This document shows, one piece after another, positions 42,054-51,083 of a stretch of 64,000 bases of DNA. Source of the DNA: Gammaproteobacteria bacterium (GTDB lineage: Bacteria > Pseudomonadota > Gammaproteobacteria > UBA9339); NCBI GenBank assembly GCA_016936855.1, contig JAFGXA010000057.1, positions 1 to 64,000 on the forward strand. Direction: 5' to 3'. Position numbers and translations under genes: made by a program. Position 1 is the stretch's first letter, and every line of letters starts with the position of its first letter. Under the pieces are notes generated by a model. That model had not been told where the DNA came from. It worked only from the letters and a program-made list of their open reading frames with translations, and ran no database searches.

Positions 42054-42974
42054 CTACCTATGGGCAGCAGGTGCTCTTTTTTTGCCGTAATAAATCGTAT
42101 GATTACTTACATTTTTGTAATCAATGATTTTACCTCGCGTATAATGATGAACTTTACTCTTTAGTTTACGCGTAATCTTTTTGTGGTGCTTTAAATAATG
42201 GCTAGCGTAAATACGTGGTTCCCACTTCCTGGAATTTTTCACTAAATGAGCCACAGCTGTAATGCGCAGAACTCTATCATTTATACGCAAATTGTTACTA
42301 TCCCCAGTAATACCAAGATCAGCTTTTGAAACAAATGGTTTGGTAACTAATTTCTGACTTAACAGTTTTTGATATAAAATCATGCCCTGAAAATCACGAT
42401 TTAACCGATTAATATTAATCGAAAAAACCTCATCAGCTTGACGCAAACCATCCTTCCAACCCTTTAGAATATATTTATTCCACAATGCCTTTTCATAATT
42501 ATTCTTAGGTAACAAACTTCCATCTGGTGTCTCCGGAGATTTATAGTTCATCCACAAATAATCACGCCAACTAGGCGTTACTGTAGCAAATCTAGCTGGC
42601 TTTAGAATTTTGTAAATCTTATCAGCCAAACGCAAAGTAGAATTGTCGTCGACATTTAAAGCATTGTCTGCTTCTACTAAGACAGGAGACACTACATTAT
42701 GATCCAACATCATCATTTGGAAGTTGTAAACTTCAGCCAAATACTCACTTTGAGATTCAAGCAATTTGTTAATATTTTCAGATGACCAAGCCAAAGCTGC
42801 CTGCGCTCCAACGCTTTGCGCGGTTTCTTTAATAATATTTTGTCTTATATAATTAACTTTAAAAGCCCGAGCTTTAAGCTCAAAAGCGGGAATTGCCGGT
42901 TTATCTTGCACACATGCAGACAAACCAAAAACAAAAACTAACAATGCAAATGTAAATTTAAAGCTATTACGCAT
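42054..42974 (-). CDS. dotC: Dot/Icm outer-membrane lipoprotein DotC
   Basis: DotC is an outer-membrane lipoprotein that, with DotD, helps place DotH in the core complex. The 306-aa protein has a signal peptide with lipobox LSAC (Cys21, after SFKFTFALLVFVFG), the FKVNYIRQNIIKETAQSVGAQ start of the mature family domain and PSWRDYLWM. It overlaps dotD by 8 bases and lies 16 bases before dotB. Length and position match Legionella DotC. The Lys/His-rich tail is a minor variation. Confidence 0.95.
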   Translation of the reverse strand: MRNSFKFTFALLVFVFGLSACVQDKPAIPAFELKARAFKVNYIRQNIIKETAQSVGAQAALAWSSENINKLLESQSEYLAEVYNFQMMMLDHNVVSPVLVEADNALNVDDNSTLRLADKIYKILKPARFATVTPSWRDYLWMNYKSPETPDGSLLPKNNYEKALWNKYILKGWKDGLRQADEVFSININRLNRDFQGMILYQKLLSQKLVTKPFVSKADLGITGDSNNLRINDRVLRITAVAHLVKNSRKWEPRIYASHYLKHHKKITRKLKSKVHHYTRGKIIDYKNVSNHTIYYGKKRAPAAHR

Positions 42975-43464
42975 ACCGCAACTCTAAAATCTTACTACGC
43001 GGATATAAAACAATATTCACTCTATTACCAGCCTGAAAACCAGCATTGCGCAAAATATAGACAATTGGTACGTTCTTTTCATGCACAGAAACCAAAACAG
43101 GAACAGCAGGATGTTTACCCAACACTCTAAGTTTATATCCACAAACACGCGCAACATCTCTAACTAAAGGCTCAATTGGTCCTGTCCAGTCGATCGATGC
43201 CAACTTATCCATACCAATATTTTTAGCGTTTGGCGGTAATGGCAATCTAACTTGTGGGTGGGTAGCGCGTTTAATCTCAGCTAATTGCAAGAGCGAGTTT
43301 TTAATTGCAACCGAAGAGTGCGCGAGCTCGCCTTCAGCCAACTTGATAGAGCTAACTTCGCCACCAATCGACTTTCCGTTGATATAAAGCTCTTTCTGTC
43401 CTGTTTGAGAACAACCAGCCAGAAAAACCGCCGCTAAAGCTAATAGAAAAATTCTATTTCTCAT
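42967..43464 (-). CDS. dotD: Dot/Icm outer-membrane lipoprotein DotD
   Basis: DotD is a small lipoprotein of the Dot/Icm core complex with a secretin N-domain-like fold. The 165-aa protein has a lipobox LAGC (Cys18 after RNRIFLLALAAVF), a linker and the domain WTGPIEPLVRDVARVCGYKL, VPVLVSVHEKNVPIVYILRN, terminating in YPRSKILELRYA. It is the first gene of the dotDCB-ruvA unit, 57 bases downstream of gspE. Confidence 0.95.
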   Translation of the reverse strand: MRNRIFLLALAAVFLAGCSQTGQKELYINGKSIGGEVSSIKLAEGELAHSSVAIKNSLLQLAEIKRATHPQVRLPLPPNAKNIGMDKLASIDWTGPIEPLVRDVARVCGYKLRVLGKHPAVPVLVSVHEKNVPIVYILRNAGFQAGNRVNIVLYPRSKILELRYA

Positions 43465-43521
43465 CCATTTGCACCTTCATGAAAGTAAGACCTAAATTGA
43501 AGCAGGAATTGAGGTACACTG

Positions 43522-44979
43522 TCAAGTACTAGCTGCTACTCTTAGCACTTCTTCCAGCGTAGTTATACCCTGTTTCACCTTACTAAAACCATCCTCTAAC
43601 ATACTAGCAAAATTCTGTCTCACATAACGCTCCATTTCTAATTCTCCAGCATTATCATGAATCATGTTTTGCAAGGCATCGTCAACCCCAATTACCTCAT
43701 AAATACCTGTACGCCCTTTAAATCCAGTATGATTACACTTATCACAACCAACCTGATGATAAATTTCATCAGGCGCTGTATCGCCCAAAACCTCCCTTTC
43801 TGTGGCACTAATCCTGCGCTTTTCTTTACAGTTATTGCATAAAACCCTCACTAGTCTCTGGGCCGTCGCACCGACCAAGCTAGTGGATAACAAAAAGGTT
43901 TCAATACCCATATCCCGCAAGCGAGTAACAGCTCCAAGCGCACTATTAGTATGCAAAGTCGCAAAAACCAAGTGCCCCGTAAGACTGGCCTGTACTGCTA
44001 TTTTAGCTGTTTCTAAGTCTCGGATTTCACCAACCATCACCACATCAGGATCCTGACGCAAAATAGCTCGCAAGCCACGAGCAAAACTCATATCTATTTT
44101 GTGATTCACCTGAGTCTGCCCGATACCAGGTAAATAATATTCAATAGGATCTTCAACCGTCAGAATATTACGTTCAGGTTGATTTAATTCGGTTAATGCT
44201 GCGTATAAAGTTGTGGTTTTACCGGAACCTGTGGGGCCTGTCACCAAAACAATACCACTAGGACGATGAATAAGCTGACGCATCAAATGCAGCGTCCTAT
44301 TCCCCATACCTAGGTGATCGAGATCTAATCGCGCGCTATTTTTATCCAAAATACGCATCACAACCCGCTCGCCATAGCTGGCTGGTAAAGTCGATACCCG
44401 AACATCCACGGGGTGTCCTGCAATCTTCAAGCCGATTCTGCCATCTTGAGGCAAACGTTTTTCAGCAATATCCAGTTTTGCCATAATCTTAATTCTAGAG
44501 ACCAAAAGTGGCGCAATTAAACGTGGCGGTTCCAAAACTTCGCGCAACACCCCATCAATCCGAAAGCGTACAATAAGCTTTTTCTCAAAGGTCTCCAGAT
44601 GAATATCTGATGCTTGTTGCCTGATAGCCTGACTAAACAGTGCGTTAATTAGCTTAATTATTGGCGCATCCTGGTCCGCTTCTAGTAACTCTTCACTTTT
44701 AGGCAGACCATCAACTAAGGCATCTAAATCTAAATCACCACTGAAATCATCAAACAATGGGATAACTTGATTGGCACTACCAGCATAATGTTCAGCGAGC
44801 AATTTATTAAATTCATCTTCTTCGACAAAAGACAGTTCAAAATCAACCCCAAAGACACGCTGCAATTCAGCCACAATACTAAGATCAATATTATTTAAAC
44901 AAACAATCTTATCACCGAGCAATAAAGCGCCATGGCGCTTTGCAAAGCTGAAAGAAATATGGTTGCGAGACTCAATCAT
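43522..44979 (-). CDS. gspE: Type II secretion ATPase GspE (LspE-like)
   Basis: GspE powers type II secretion. The 485-aa protein has a divergent N1 domain, the N2E region QAIRQQASDIHLETFEKKL, Walker A VTGPTGSGKTTTLYAAL (about residue 247-263), Walker B DVVMVGEIRDLETA, the His box GHLVFATLHTNSALGAVTRL and a zinc site formed by CNNCKE and CDKCNH. The zinc insert and end (FSKVKQGITTLEEVLRVAA) suit GspE or PilB; the missing pil neighbours leave some doubt. It stands alone without other gsp genes and directly precedes dotDCB. Confidence 0.85.
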   Translation of the reverse strand: MIESRNHISFSFAKRHGALLLGDKIVCLNNIDLSIVAELQRVFGVDFELSFVEEDEFNKLLAEHYAGSANQVIPLFDDFSGDLDLDALVDGLPKSEELLEADQDAPIIKLINALFSQAIRQQASDIHLETFEKKLIVRFRIDGVLREVLEPPRLIAPLLVSRIKIMAKLDIAEKRLPQDGRIGLKIAGHPVDVRVSTLPASYGERVVMRILDKNSARLDLDHLGMGNRTLHLMRQLIHRPSGIVLVTGPTGSGKTTTLYAALTELNQPERNILTVEDPIEYYLPGIGQTQVNHKIDMSFARGLRAILRQDPDVVMVGEIRDLETAKIAVQASLTGHLVFATLHTNSALGAVTRLRDMGIETFLLSTSLVGATAQRLVRVLCNNCKEKRRISATEREVLGDTAPDEIYHQVGCDKCNHTGFKGRTGIYEVIGVDDALQNMIHDNAGELEMERYVRQNFASMLEDGFSKVKQGITTLEEVLRVAAST

Positions 44980-45020
44980 AGATGCAACAATAGTACAATG
45001 TTTTCAAGCAGGAGGAAACC

Positions 45021-46418
45021 ATGAGCAAAATAGCAATTTTAGGAGCAGGACCCGGCGGCTATTCGGCAGCCTTTCGCGCAGCTGATCTGGGATTAGAAGT
45101 CACCTTAATCGAACAAAGCAATACACTAGGTGGCACCTGCTTAAATGTAGGTTGTATCCCATCGAAAACCCTGCTGCATCTAAGTCAAATTATTGATGAT
45201 GCTAATACAGCTGAAAAATATGGCGTAAAATTTATAGAACCAGAAATAGATCTAGAGAAAATTCGCGCCTGGAAAGATTCTGTGGTTGGCAAACTAACTG
45301 CTGGACTCGCTATGCTTGCTAAGCTACGAAAGATAAATATTGTTGAGGGAGAAGCTAAATTTACCAGTGCCAATAGTATTGAAGTTACCAATAATGATAC
45401 CAAACAAACTATCGAGTTTGATCAAGCTATTATTGCTAGCGGCTCATCAACAGTTAAGTTGCCATTTTTACCTGAAGATGAACGCATAATGGATTCCACC
45501 AGCGCCCTCGCTCTTAACGATATACCAAAAAATATGTTGATTATCGGTGGTGGCATCATTGGCTTAGAGATGGCAACATTTTATCATTCGCTAGGATCCG
45601 AAATATCTATTGTCGAATTTATGCCACAGTTAGCTTCTGGCGCGGATCTTGATGTAATAACGCCTTTACAAAAAAAATTACAAACCAAATGTAAAGAGAT
45701 CATGCTAGAGACTAAAGTAGTAAAAGCGGAGGCCAAGGCAGATGGCATTTGGGTAACATTTGAAGGGGAAAATGCTCCACCAGAACCTGTATGCTACGAT
45801 AAATTGCTCGTTGCTGTTGGTAGACGACCAAATGGCAAACTAATTGATGCGGATAAAGCTGGTGTTAGTATTGATGAGCGTGGTTTTATTCCAGTTAATG
45901 ACAAATTACAAACTAACGTTCCTAATATATTTGCCATCGGCGACATTATCGGTAATCCAATGCTAGCACACAAAGCTGTACACGAAGGACGCCTTGCTGC
46001 TGAAATAATAAATGGCAGCGATAAAACCAACATAGAGCAGCCCATTCCAGCAGTTGCCTATACTACTCCGGAACTCGCCTGGATTGGTAAAACTGAGCAA
46101 CAATTAAAAGAAAACAATATTGCTTACGAAAAGGCTGTTTGTCCCTGGATGGCGTCAGGACGTGCGCTTAGCATGGATCAATCCGAAGGCTTTACCAAGC
46201 TTTTAATAGAAAAAGAATCCAAACAGTTGTTAGGCGCTGCAATTGTTGGTCCAAATGCTGGAGATTTAATTGCCGAATTGGCACTTGCAATTACCAACAA
46301 ATTAACGATTGAGGCAATAGCTCACACAATTCACCCACATCCAACTTTGAGTGAAACCAACATGCTGGCAGCGGAATTATACTTAAAAACAGCCACTGAT
46401 TTACCGAATAACACCTAA
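45021..46418 (+). CDS. lpdA: Dihydrolipoyl dehydrogenase
   Basis: The E3 flavoprotein of 2-oxoacid dehydrogenase complexes reoxidises dihydrolipoamide with NAD+. The 465-aa protein has the FAD motif AILGAGPGGYSAAF, the redox disulfide GGTCLNVGCIPSK (Cys40/Cys45), the NAD motif LIIGGGIIGLEMA, FAIGDI with the second FAD Asp, and the catalytic HPHPTLSE His-Glu end. It is divergent from gspE, with AGGAGG before the ATG. The complex E1/E2 genes are not adjacent, so it is probably a shared E3. Confidence 0.95.
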   Translation: MSKIAILGAGPGGYSAAFRAADLGLEVTLIEQSNTLGGTCLNVGCIPSKTLLHLSQIIDDANTAEKYGVKFIEPEIDLEKIRAWKDSVVGKLTAGLAMLAKLRKINIVEGEAKFTSANSIEVTNNDTKQTIEFDQAIIASGSSTVKLPFLPEDERIMDSTSALALNDIPKNMLIIGGGIIGLEMATFYHSLGSEISIVEFMPQLASGADLDVITPLQKKLQTKCKEIMLETKVVKAEAKADGIWVTFEGENAPPEPVCYDKLLVAVGRRPNGKLIDADKAGVSIDERGFIPVNDKLQTNVPNIFAIGDIIGNPMLAHKAVHEGRLAAEIINGSDKTNIEQPIPAVAYTTPELAWIGKTEQQLKENNIAYEKAVCPWMASGRALSMDQSEGFTKLLIEKESKQLLGAAIVGPNAGDLIAELALAITNKLTIEAIAHTIHPHPTLSETNMLAAELYLKTATDLPNNT

Positions 46419-46440
46419 CTCACATCTAATCAACGAAACC

Positions 46441-46513
46441 CGCGCGAAGGGCGGCAATACCAACCAACCCCTCGCGTAGATTTCAACCTTTGTTGATGGT
46501 TGTAATCCGCCTT
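46441..46513 (+). promoter_or_regulatory. Structured region between lpdA and glnA with competing hairpins
   Basis: CGCGAAGGG (46443-46451) can pair with CCCCTCGCG (46468-46476), eight of nine. The overlapping AAGGGCGG (46447-46454) can instead pair with CCGCCTT (46507-46513), and CAACC/GGTTG (46484-88/46498-502) forms a third small stem. The first two pairings exclude each other. The pairing lies upstream of the predicted glnA promoter, so it may belong to the 3' end of the lpdA transcript or to a longer glnA leader. No known motif is recognised. Confidence 0.4.
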
Positions 46514-46576
46514 TATTAACAAATTATTAAATCAGCAAAAAATATTTTTCGCACCTACTTTCGCAACAACTGACTA

Positions 46577-46605
46577 TTGAAAATCACATAAAATGCATAT
46601 ATCAT
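46577..46605 (+). promoter_or_regulatory. Predicted sigma-70 promoter of glnA
   Basis: TTGAAA (46577-46582) and TATCAT (46600-46605) are spaced by 17 bases. The glnA ATG follows 27 bases later with AGGAG. No sigma-54 TGGCAC-N5-TTGCA pattern is visible. Confidence 0.5.
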
Positions 46606-46632
46606 AAAGCGTTATTACAAATAGGAGTCAAA

Positions 46633-47958
46633 ATGGACAAAGATACCATATTAAAAATGCTAAAAGAGCAAAAAGTTGCGTACTTACGACTTTGGTTTAC
46701 TGACATCTTAGGACAAAACAAAAATGTCGAAGTACCATCCAGCCAGTTTGCCAAGGCACTAGATGGACAGATCTTATTTGATGGCTCCTCAATCGAAGGT
46801 TTTTCACGCATTGAAGAATCAGACATGATTCTGGTTCCCGACTATAATTCCTTTATAATTTTCCCATGGGATACCTATGGCGGTAAAGTCGCGCGCCTGA
46901 TTTGCGATATCCATAATCCCGATGGTACGCCATTCGCCGGCTGCCCCAGAACCATCCTAAAAAACGTCTGCCATGAAGCCAAATCCATGGGCTATATTAT
47001 GAACGCCGGACCTGAAGCCGAATTCTTTTTGCTAGAAAAAAATGACGCGGGAGAAATCCAAGCCAAGAGCCATGACGCCGGCAGCTATTTCGATTTAACC
47101 CCGCTAGATAAGGGCGAAGACGCGCGACGCGCAATCGTTCAAGCATTAGAATCAATCGGTTTTGAAGTTGAGGCAGCTCATCACGAAGTGGCCATGGGTC
47201 AACACGAGATCGACTTTAAGTACGCAGATGCCGTAACAACAGCCGACAATATTGCAACCTTTAAATTTATCGTACGCAAAATAGCCTTGGATTTCGGGCT
47301 ACATGCCACCTTCATGCCAAAACCAATCTACGGCATAAACGGCTCGGGCATGCACACACACCAAAGCCTATTTGACTTGGATGGCAATAACGTGTTTTAT
47401 GACAAAAACGCCAAGTGGCAAATATCAAAGATCGGGCTGCAATATATTGGCGGTCTACTAACTCACGCACGCGCCTTCACCGCGATCACCAATCCTTTGA
47501 TCAATTCCTACAAGCGCCTTGTACCAGGCTTTGAAGCACCAACGCACCTGGCCTGGTCCGAACAAAATCGTTCGCCACTCATCAGAGTTCCAGCACGCCA
47601 TGGCATCGGCACCAGAGCCGAATTACGCTCCCCCGATCCTGCCTGCAACCCATACCTGGCACTAGCCGCCACGCTGGCAGCTGGACTAGACGGCATCAAA
47701 AACCACGCAAATCCAGGCGAACCGGTAAACCGTAACATCTATCGTATGAGCCAACGAGAGCGCGCCAAACTAAAAATTAAATCGCTACCTAGCAACCTAC
47801 AAGAAGCGATCAACCTAATGGAAAGAAGCAAATTGATGCGCCAAACGCTAGGCGAACATACATTTCACAATTACGTGAGCGCTAAACAGGATGAATGGAA
47901 TCGCTACATTAAACAAGTCCACCCTTGCGAACTCGATTGGTATTTAACGCGCTATTAA
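46633..47958 (+). CDS. glnA: Glutamine synthetase, type I-alpha
   Basis: GlnA makes glutamine from glutamate, ammonia and ATP. The 441-aa protein is shorter than the about 469-aa type I-beta enzyme of most proteobacteria. It has YLRLWFTDILGQNKNVEVP, FDGSSIEGFSRIEESDMIL, NAGPEAEFFLL, HHEVAMGQHEIDFKY, NGSGMHTHQS, and the NRNIYRMSQRERAKLKIKSL region where type I-beta has the adenylylated NLYxLP tyrosine. The short form and this region match the Firmicute-like I-alpha class, which is usually feedback-controlled rather than adenylylated. The central part looks G+C-richer than its neighbours (about 57% in the 60 bases 47521-47580), consistent with transfer. Confidence 0.95.
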   Translation: MDKDTILKMLKEQKVAYLRLWFTDILGQNKNVEVPSSQFAKALDGQILFDGSSIEGFSRIEESDMILVPDYNSFIIFPWDTYGGKVARLICDIHNPDGTPFAGCPRTILKNVCHEAKSMGYIMNAGPEAEFFLLEKNDAGEIQAKSHDAGSYFDLTPLDKGEDARRAIVQALESIGFEVEAAHHEVAMGQHEIDFKYADAVTTADNIATFKFIVRKIALDFGLHATFMPKPIYGINGSGMHTHQSLFDLDGNNVFYDKNAKWQISKIGLQYIGGLLTHARAFTAITNPLINSYKRLVPGFEAPTHLAWSEQNRSPLIRVPARHGIGTRAELRSPDPACNPYLALAATLAAGLDGIKNHANPGEPVNRNIYRMSQRERAKLKIKSLPSNLQEAINLMERSKLMRQTLGEHTFHNYVSAKQDEWNRYIKQVHPCELDWYLTRY

Positions 47959-47986
47959 TCCAGCAAAACACCCGCTAAAGTTATCT

Positions 47987-49270
47987 CTAAATTAACAGCT
48001 TAGTGACTGCTTTTTGCGGTTTACAATAAGTCTCTTTAATCCAAAAAATGCTAATCAACAACCCCACCAAATAAAGAATAGGCATACTCATAAAACCTAA
48101 GAAAAAATCTTGCGGTGTTAAGTTAGAAGCCAAGCCACCAGATGAAACATCAACTAACCAACCAACTAAAACAGGTAAAATAGCGCTAAAAAGCGTAATT
48201 GCTGCATTATTAAGCCCCAAAGCTGTGGATTTTATTCTAGTATCAACATGTTCAGATATCACAGCAAAACCAACGCTTTGGCCGGAAGCCGCCAACCCCA
48301 ACAAGAAAAAGGCCGTACCATAAATAAACTGATTTGGGCTCTGCCAAAAAATTATTACTAGCGTAGCAACAATTCCTATAATGGCACAAAGTATTAAGGG
48401 TGGCTTGCGCTTACGCATCACATCCGACAGCGCACCAAATAATGGACAACCAACCGCATACCCAATCCAAGCCACTGACAAAATATAAGCCGCAGCTGTT
48501 TGTGATAACCCTCTCAACTGCAAGTAATCCGGCCCCCAAACACCAGCTAACAAAAATATCGATACATATACAACTGCCGAATATAAGGCAATAGACCATG
48601 CCTGCCTATTACCAAGCAAACGTTGCAACTGTGGCTTTATAGCCTCTGGCCGCAACAAGTATTGCATATCACCCGTTGCATTTTTTGGCTTATTTCTAAC
48701 AATAAATAGAATCAATATAGCCAGCACCACTCCAAACATGCCAATACTACTCAGCGCCGTGCGCCAAGTTTCATGCAAACTTGTAATCATGGTCATCAGC
48801 GGCCCAGCCGCCAACAATGGCCCCATAGTGCCAATAAATTGCGATGCGCCTGCAAAAAAACCAAAATAACGGTGCGGAAACCAAATTAGCGCCACAACCA
48901 ACAGGGCGATAAAAGCAAAGGAAGAGCCAAAGCCCATAAAAAGCCTACCAACAAAAGCCGTTGCAAAACCTGTACTATGCGCGAACAAAAAGGTAGCAAG
49001 CGCACAAATCAAGGTCGCAAAAATCATAATTTTTTTCACGCCAAATTTATCACACAAAATGCCAACTGGAATTTGCATAATGCCATACGAAAGAAAATAG
49101 GCCGTCCCCAATAATGAAAAAGTCTCCGCATTTAAATGCAAATCAGGAATTATTTGATGCGCAACCGTACCGACGAAAGTTCTCAAGAAAAATTCATACA
49201 AAAAAAACAGCGCCGCCAACGACCAAATAACAAAACCTAATACTGTTATTTTTTCTTGCCTATTTTTCAT
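47987..49270 (-). CDS. MFS transporter
   Basis: The 427-aa protein has about 12 membrane helices. The first half contains the loop 2-3 motif GILCDKFGVKKIMIF, and a matching loop GALSDVMRKRKPPLIL follows the seventh helix. Layout resembles the anion:cation symporter and glycerol-3-phosphate groups common in Legionellales; the substrate is unknown. It follows the AstE/aspartoacylase-like gene by 11 bases, so the two are probably co-transcribed. A related transporter lies at 62990-64000. Confidence 0.85.
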   Translation of the reverse strand: MKNRQEKITVLGFVIWSLAALFFLYEFFLRTFVGTVAHQIIPDLHLNAETFSLLGTAYFLSYGIMQIPVGILCDKFGVKKIMIFATLICALATFLFAHSTGFATAFVGRLFMGFGSSFAFIALLVVALIWFPHRYFGFFAGASQFIGTMGPLLAAGPLMTMITSLHETWRTALSSIGMFGVVLAILILFIVRNKPKNATGDMQYLLRPEAIKPQLQRLLGNRQAWSIALYSAVVYVSIFLLAGVWGPDYLQLRGLSQTAAAYILSVAWIGYAVGCPLFGALSDVMRKRKPPLILCAIIGIVATLVIIFWQSPNQFIYGTAFFLLGLAASGQSVGFAVISEHVDTRIKSTALGLNNAAITLFSAILPVLVGWLVDVSSGGLASNLTPQDFFLGFMSMPILYLVGLLISIFWIKETYCKPQKAVTKLLI

Positions 49271-49281
49271 TTATAAAAAAC

Positions 49282-50298
49282 CTAAATACTTGTTGCATGC
49301 CAATCCTCAAAATGATCAGCAGCTTTTTCCATTTCATGAAAAATTGCAATTTGGAAAAGTGACTCACCTTCATGCACTACTGGCAAATTATTTTTATCAA
49401 CAATAATCCCATCACATGGAGCGCATACAGCACTAGGCTCGGTAGTGCCAACAGGATCCTTGATAACAGTTAGCTGCTCACCCTTTTTAACCCACTGCCC
49501 TAATTTAGTTTTGGAATACGAAACCCCACTCTTTGATGCTCGCACCCAAAGATATTGAACAGTAAAAAACGGTTTTGCCGCTTTTTTCTGTTGTTTATGC
49601 GCTTCGGGCAACATCTTCAATTTCCGTAACACATTAGCAACACCACGCACACCAATCTTAATAGCATGCTCATCAAAGCGCAGCGCTTCCCCTGCCTCAT
49701 AAACCATATATGGAATTTTGTTAAAATTAGCCGTCTCACGTAATGAATTTTTTTCAGCTGAAACATTGCATATTACGGGAGCCCGAAATGCTTCGGCTAA
49801 TTCCTTAGTTCTTTCATTAGTTGTATCTATGTAAATTTTAGGAAAATTACTATGATTAATTGCACCTGTTCTAATATCAATACAGTAATCAGCCATGCTT
49901 AGAATTTCTTTGGTAAAAAGATGTGCCAAACGCGAAGCATGAGACCCTGTTTCACTACCAGGAAAATATCTATCAAGCTCTAATCCATCAGCCAAATAAC
50001 GCGATCTAGTAATGAAACCATAAACATTAAAAACTGGAATAGCGATCAATGTGCCGTGCAAATTTTTCATCATCGACAACGACAACAATCTATTCACAAT
50101 CTCCATGCCATTTAACTCATCACCATGCACTGCCGCTATCACCAAAACGCATGGACCAGCCTGCTTACCATGCACAACTTTAATTGGCATATACATGGGC
50201 GTGCAATTAAAAATCTCCGGCATTGGCAAAGCCAAGGAGGCTATCTCTCCAGGGTGAATCATCGCGTTACAAATCTTTAATACTTTATTCTTCATCAA
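49282..50298 (-). CDS. Succinylglutamate desuccinylase/aspartoacylase-family zinc deacylase
   Basis: The 338-aa protein belongs to the M14-like AstE/AspA family, which removes acyl groups from amino acids. It has the zinc pair in AAVHGDELNGMEIV (His-x-x-Glu), the RYFPGSETGSHASRLAHLF substrate loop, ADYCIDIRTGAINHSNFPK with the third ligand region (a His usual in DLHT is here Arg-Thr), VYEAGEALRF with the catalytic Glu, and a C-terminal barrel-sandwich domain (KKGEQLTVIKDP, APCDGIIV). It precedes the MFS gene, possibly forming an uptake and hydrolysis unit for an acylated amino acid (inference). Confidence 0.82.
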   Translation of the reverse strand: MMKNKVLKICNAMIHPGEIASLALPMPEIFNCTPMYMPIKVVHGKQAGPCVLVIAAVHGDELNGMEIVNRLLSLSMMKNLHGTLIAIPVFNVYGFITRSRYLADGLELDRYFPGSETGSHASRLAHLFTKEILSMADYCIDIRTGAINHSNFPKIYIDTTNERTKELAEAFRAPVICNVSAEKNSLRETANFNKIPYMVYEAGEALRFDEHAIKIGVRGVANVLRKLKMLPEAHKQQKKAAKPFFTVQYLWVRASKSGVSYSKTKLGQWVKKGEQLTVIKDPVGTTEPSAVCAPCDGIIVDKNNLPVVHEGESLFQIAIFHEMEKAADHFEDWHATSI

Positions 50299-50419
50299 TT
50301 TTTACACTTATTTTAGCTGTTTTTCGACACAAAAACGCACATCATACAGAAAAAAGGCTGAAATTTCACTGAAAAATAAAATAACGCATATAAAAACCGT
50401 AAAAACATACAAAAAAAAA

Positions 50420-50447
50420 TTGCTTCTTATAACAAAAGATCTATACT
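50420..50447 (+). promoter_or_regulatory. Predicted sigma-70 promoter of the secreted repeat protein
   Basis: TTGCTT (50420-50425) and TATACT (50442-50447) are separated by 16 bases within the AT-rich gap 50299-50489. The start codon at 50490 follows 42 bases later. The gap contains nothing else that I recognise. Confidence 0.45.
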
Positions 50448-50489
50448 TCATATACTAAGTTATATATCGAACAAACTGAGAGAATAAAC

Positions 50490-51083
50490 ATGCTCTTTAA
50501 CAACCTATGCAGAAAAATACTTTCATACTCATTAATGCTTTTGTGCGGCACGGCTCTTGCTTCATCATCGACTGATATAAATACCGTCACTATAAAGGCG
50601 GATCAAACACCACAAGACCTTCACTTAGGCTATCGCGCAATTAATGTTACCAACAATTACACTGCAAAAAACATCAGAATTTACGGCATTAATTTACAAG
50701 GGCTCAATGGGAAAGTAGAAGTCTGCCCGCAAGATGGTAATGAATGTGGCATTTATCACTCATCATGCGTGACTGGCAGCAGCTTGGGCCCAAATAACAC
50801 ATGTACAATTTTTCTAAAAGCCAAAAACAGCGATACCCCTTTAGGAAAATCATCTGGCACCATCACTATAGATGCAACATTAGCTCACAGGGTATTCAAC
50901 GTAAATTACAGCCAAGACCTATATGCTGGCGGCGACTTTACTACAACAGACTCAGCGCAAGTACACGGTGTTGCAAAATGGGACGGATCAAAATGGTCAC
51001 CGCTAGGCATCGGCTTAAGACCTAACACCAACGATACAGTAGAAACTTTGCTAGTGGCTCCAAGCCTAAGCATTACCGAATAA
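50490..51083 (+). CDS. Exported protein with a single propeller-like repeat, possibly truncated
   Basis: The 197-aa protein has a signal peptide (LSYSLMLLCGTALASSS). A central region of about 120 residues follows, with four cysteines (VCPQDGNECG and CVTGSSLGPNNTC). The C-terminal segment LYAGGDFTTTDSAQVHGVAK, then WDGSKWSPLG, matches one blade of multi-repeat beta-propeller surface proteins in which this motif recurs many times. Only one copy is present and the protein ends soon afterwards, right against a convergent gene. It therefore looks like the N-terminal part of a larger surface protein that lost its repeats. It could also be a finished small secreted protein. Confidence 0.6.
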   Translation: MLFNNLCRKILSYSLMLLCGTALASSSTDINTVTIKADQTPQDLHLGYRAINVTNNYTAKNIRIYGINLQGLNGKVEVCPQDGNECGIYHSSCVTGSSLGPNNTCTIFLKAKNSDTPLGKSSGTITIDATLAHRVFNVNYSQDLYAGGDFTTTDSAQVHGVAKWDGSKWSPLGIGLRPNTNDTVETLLVAPSLSITE

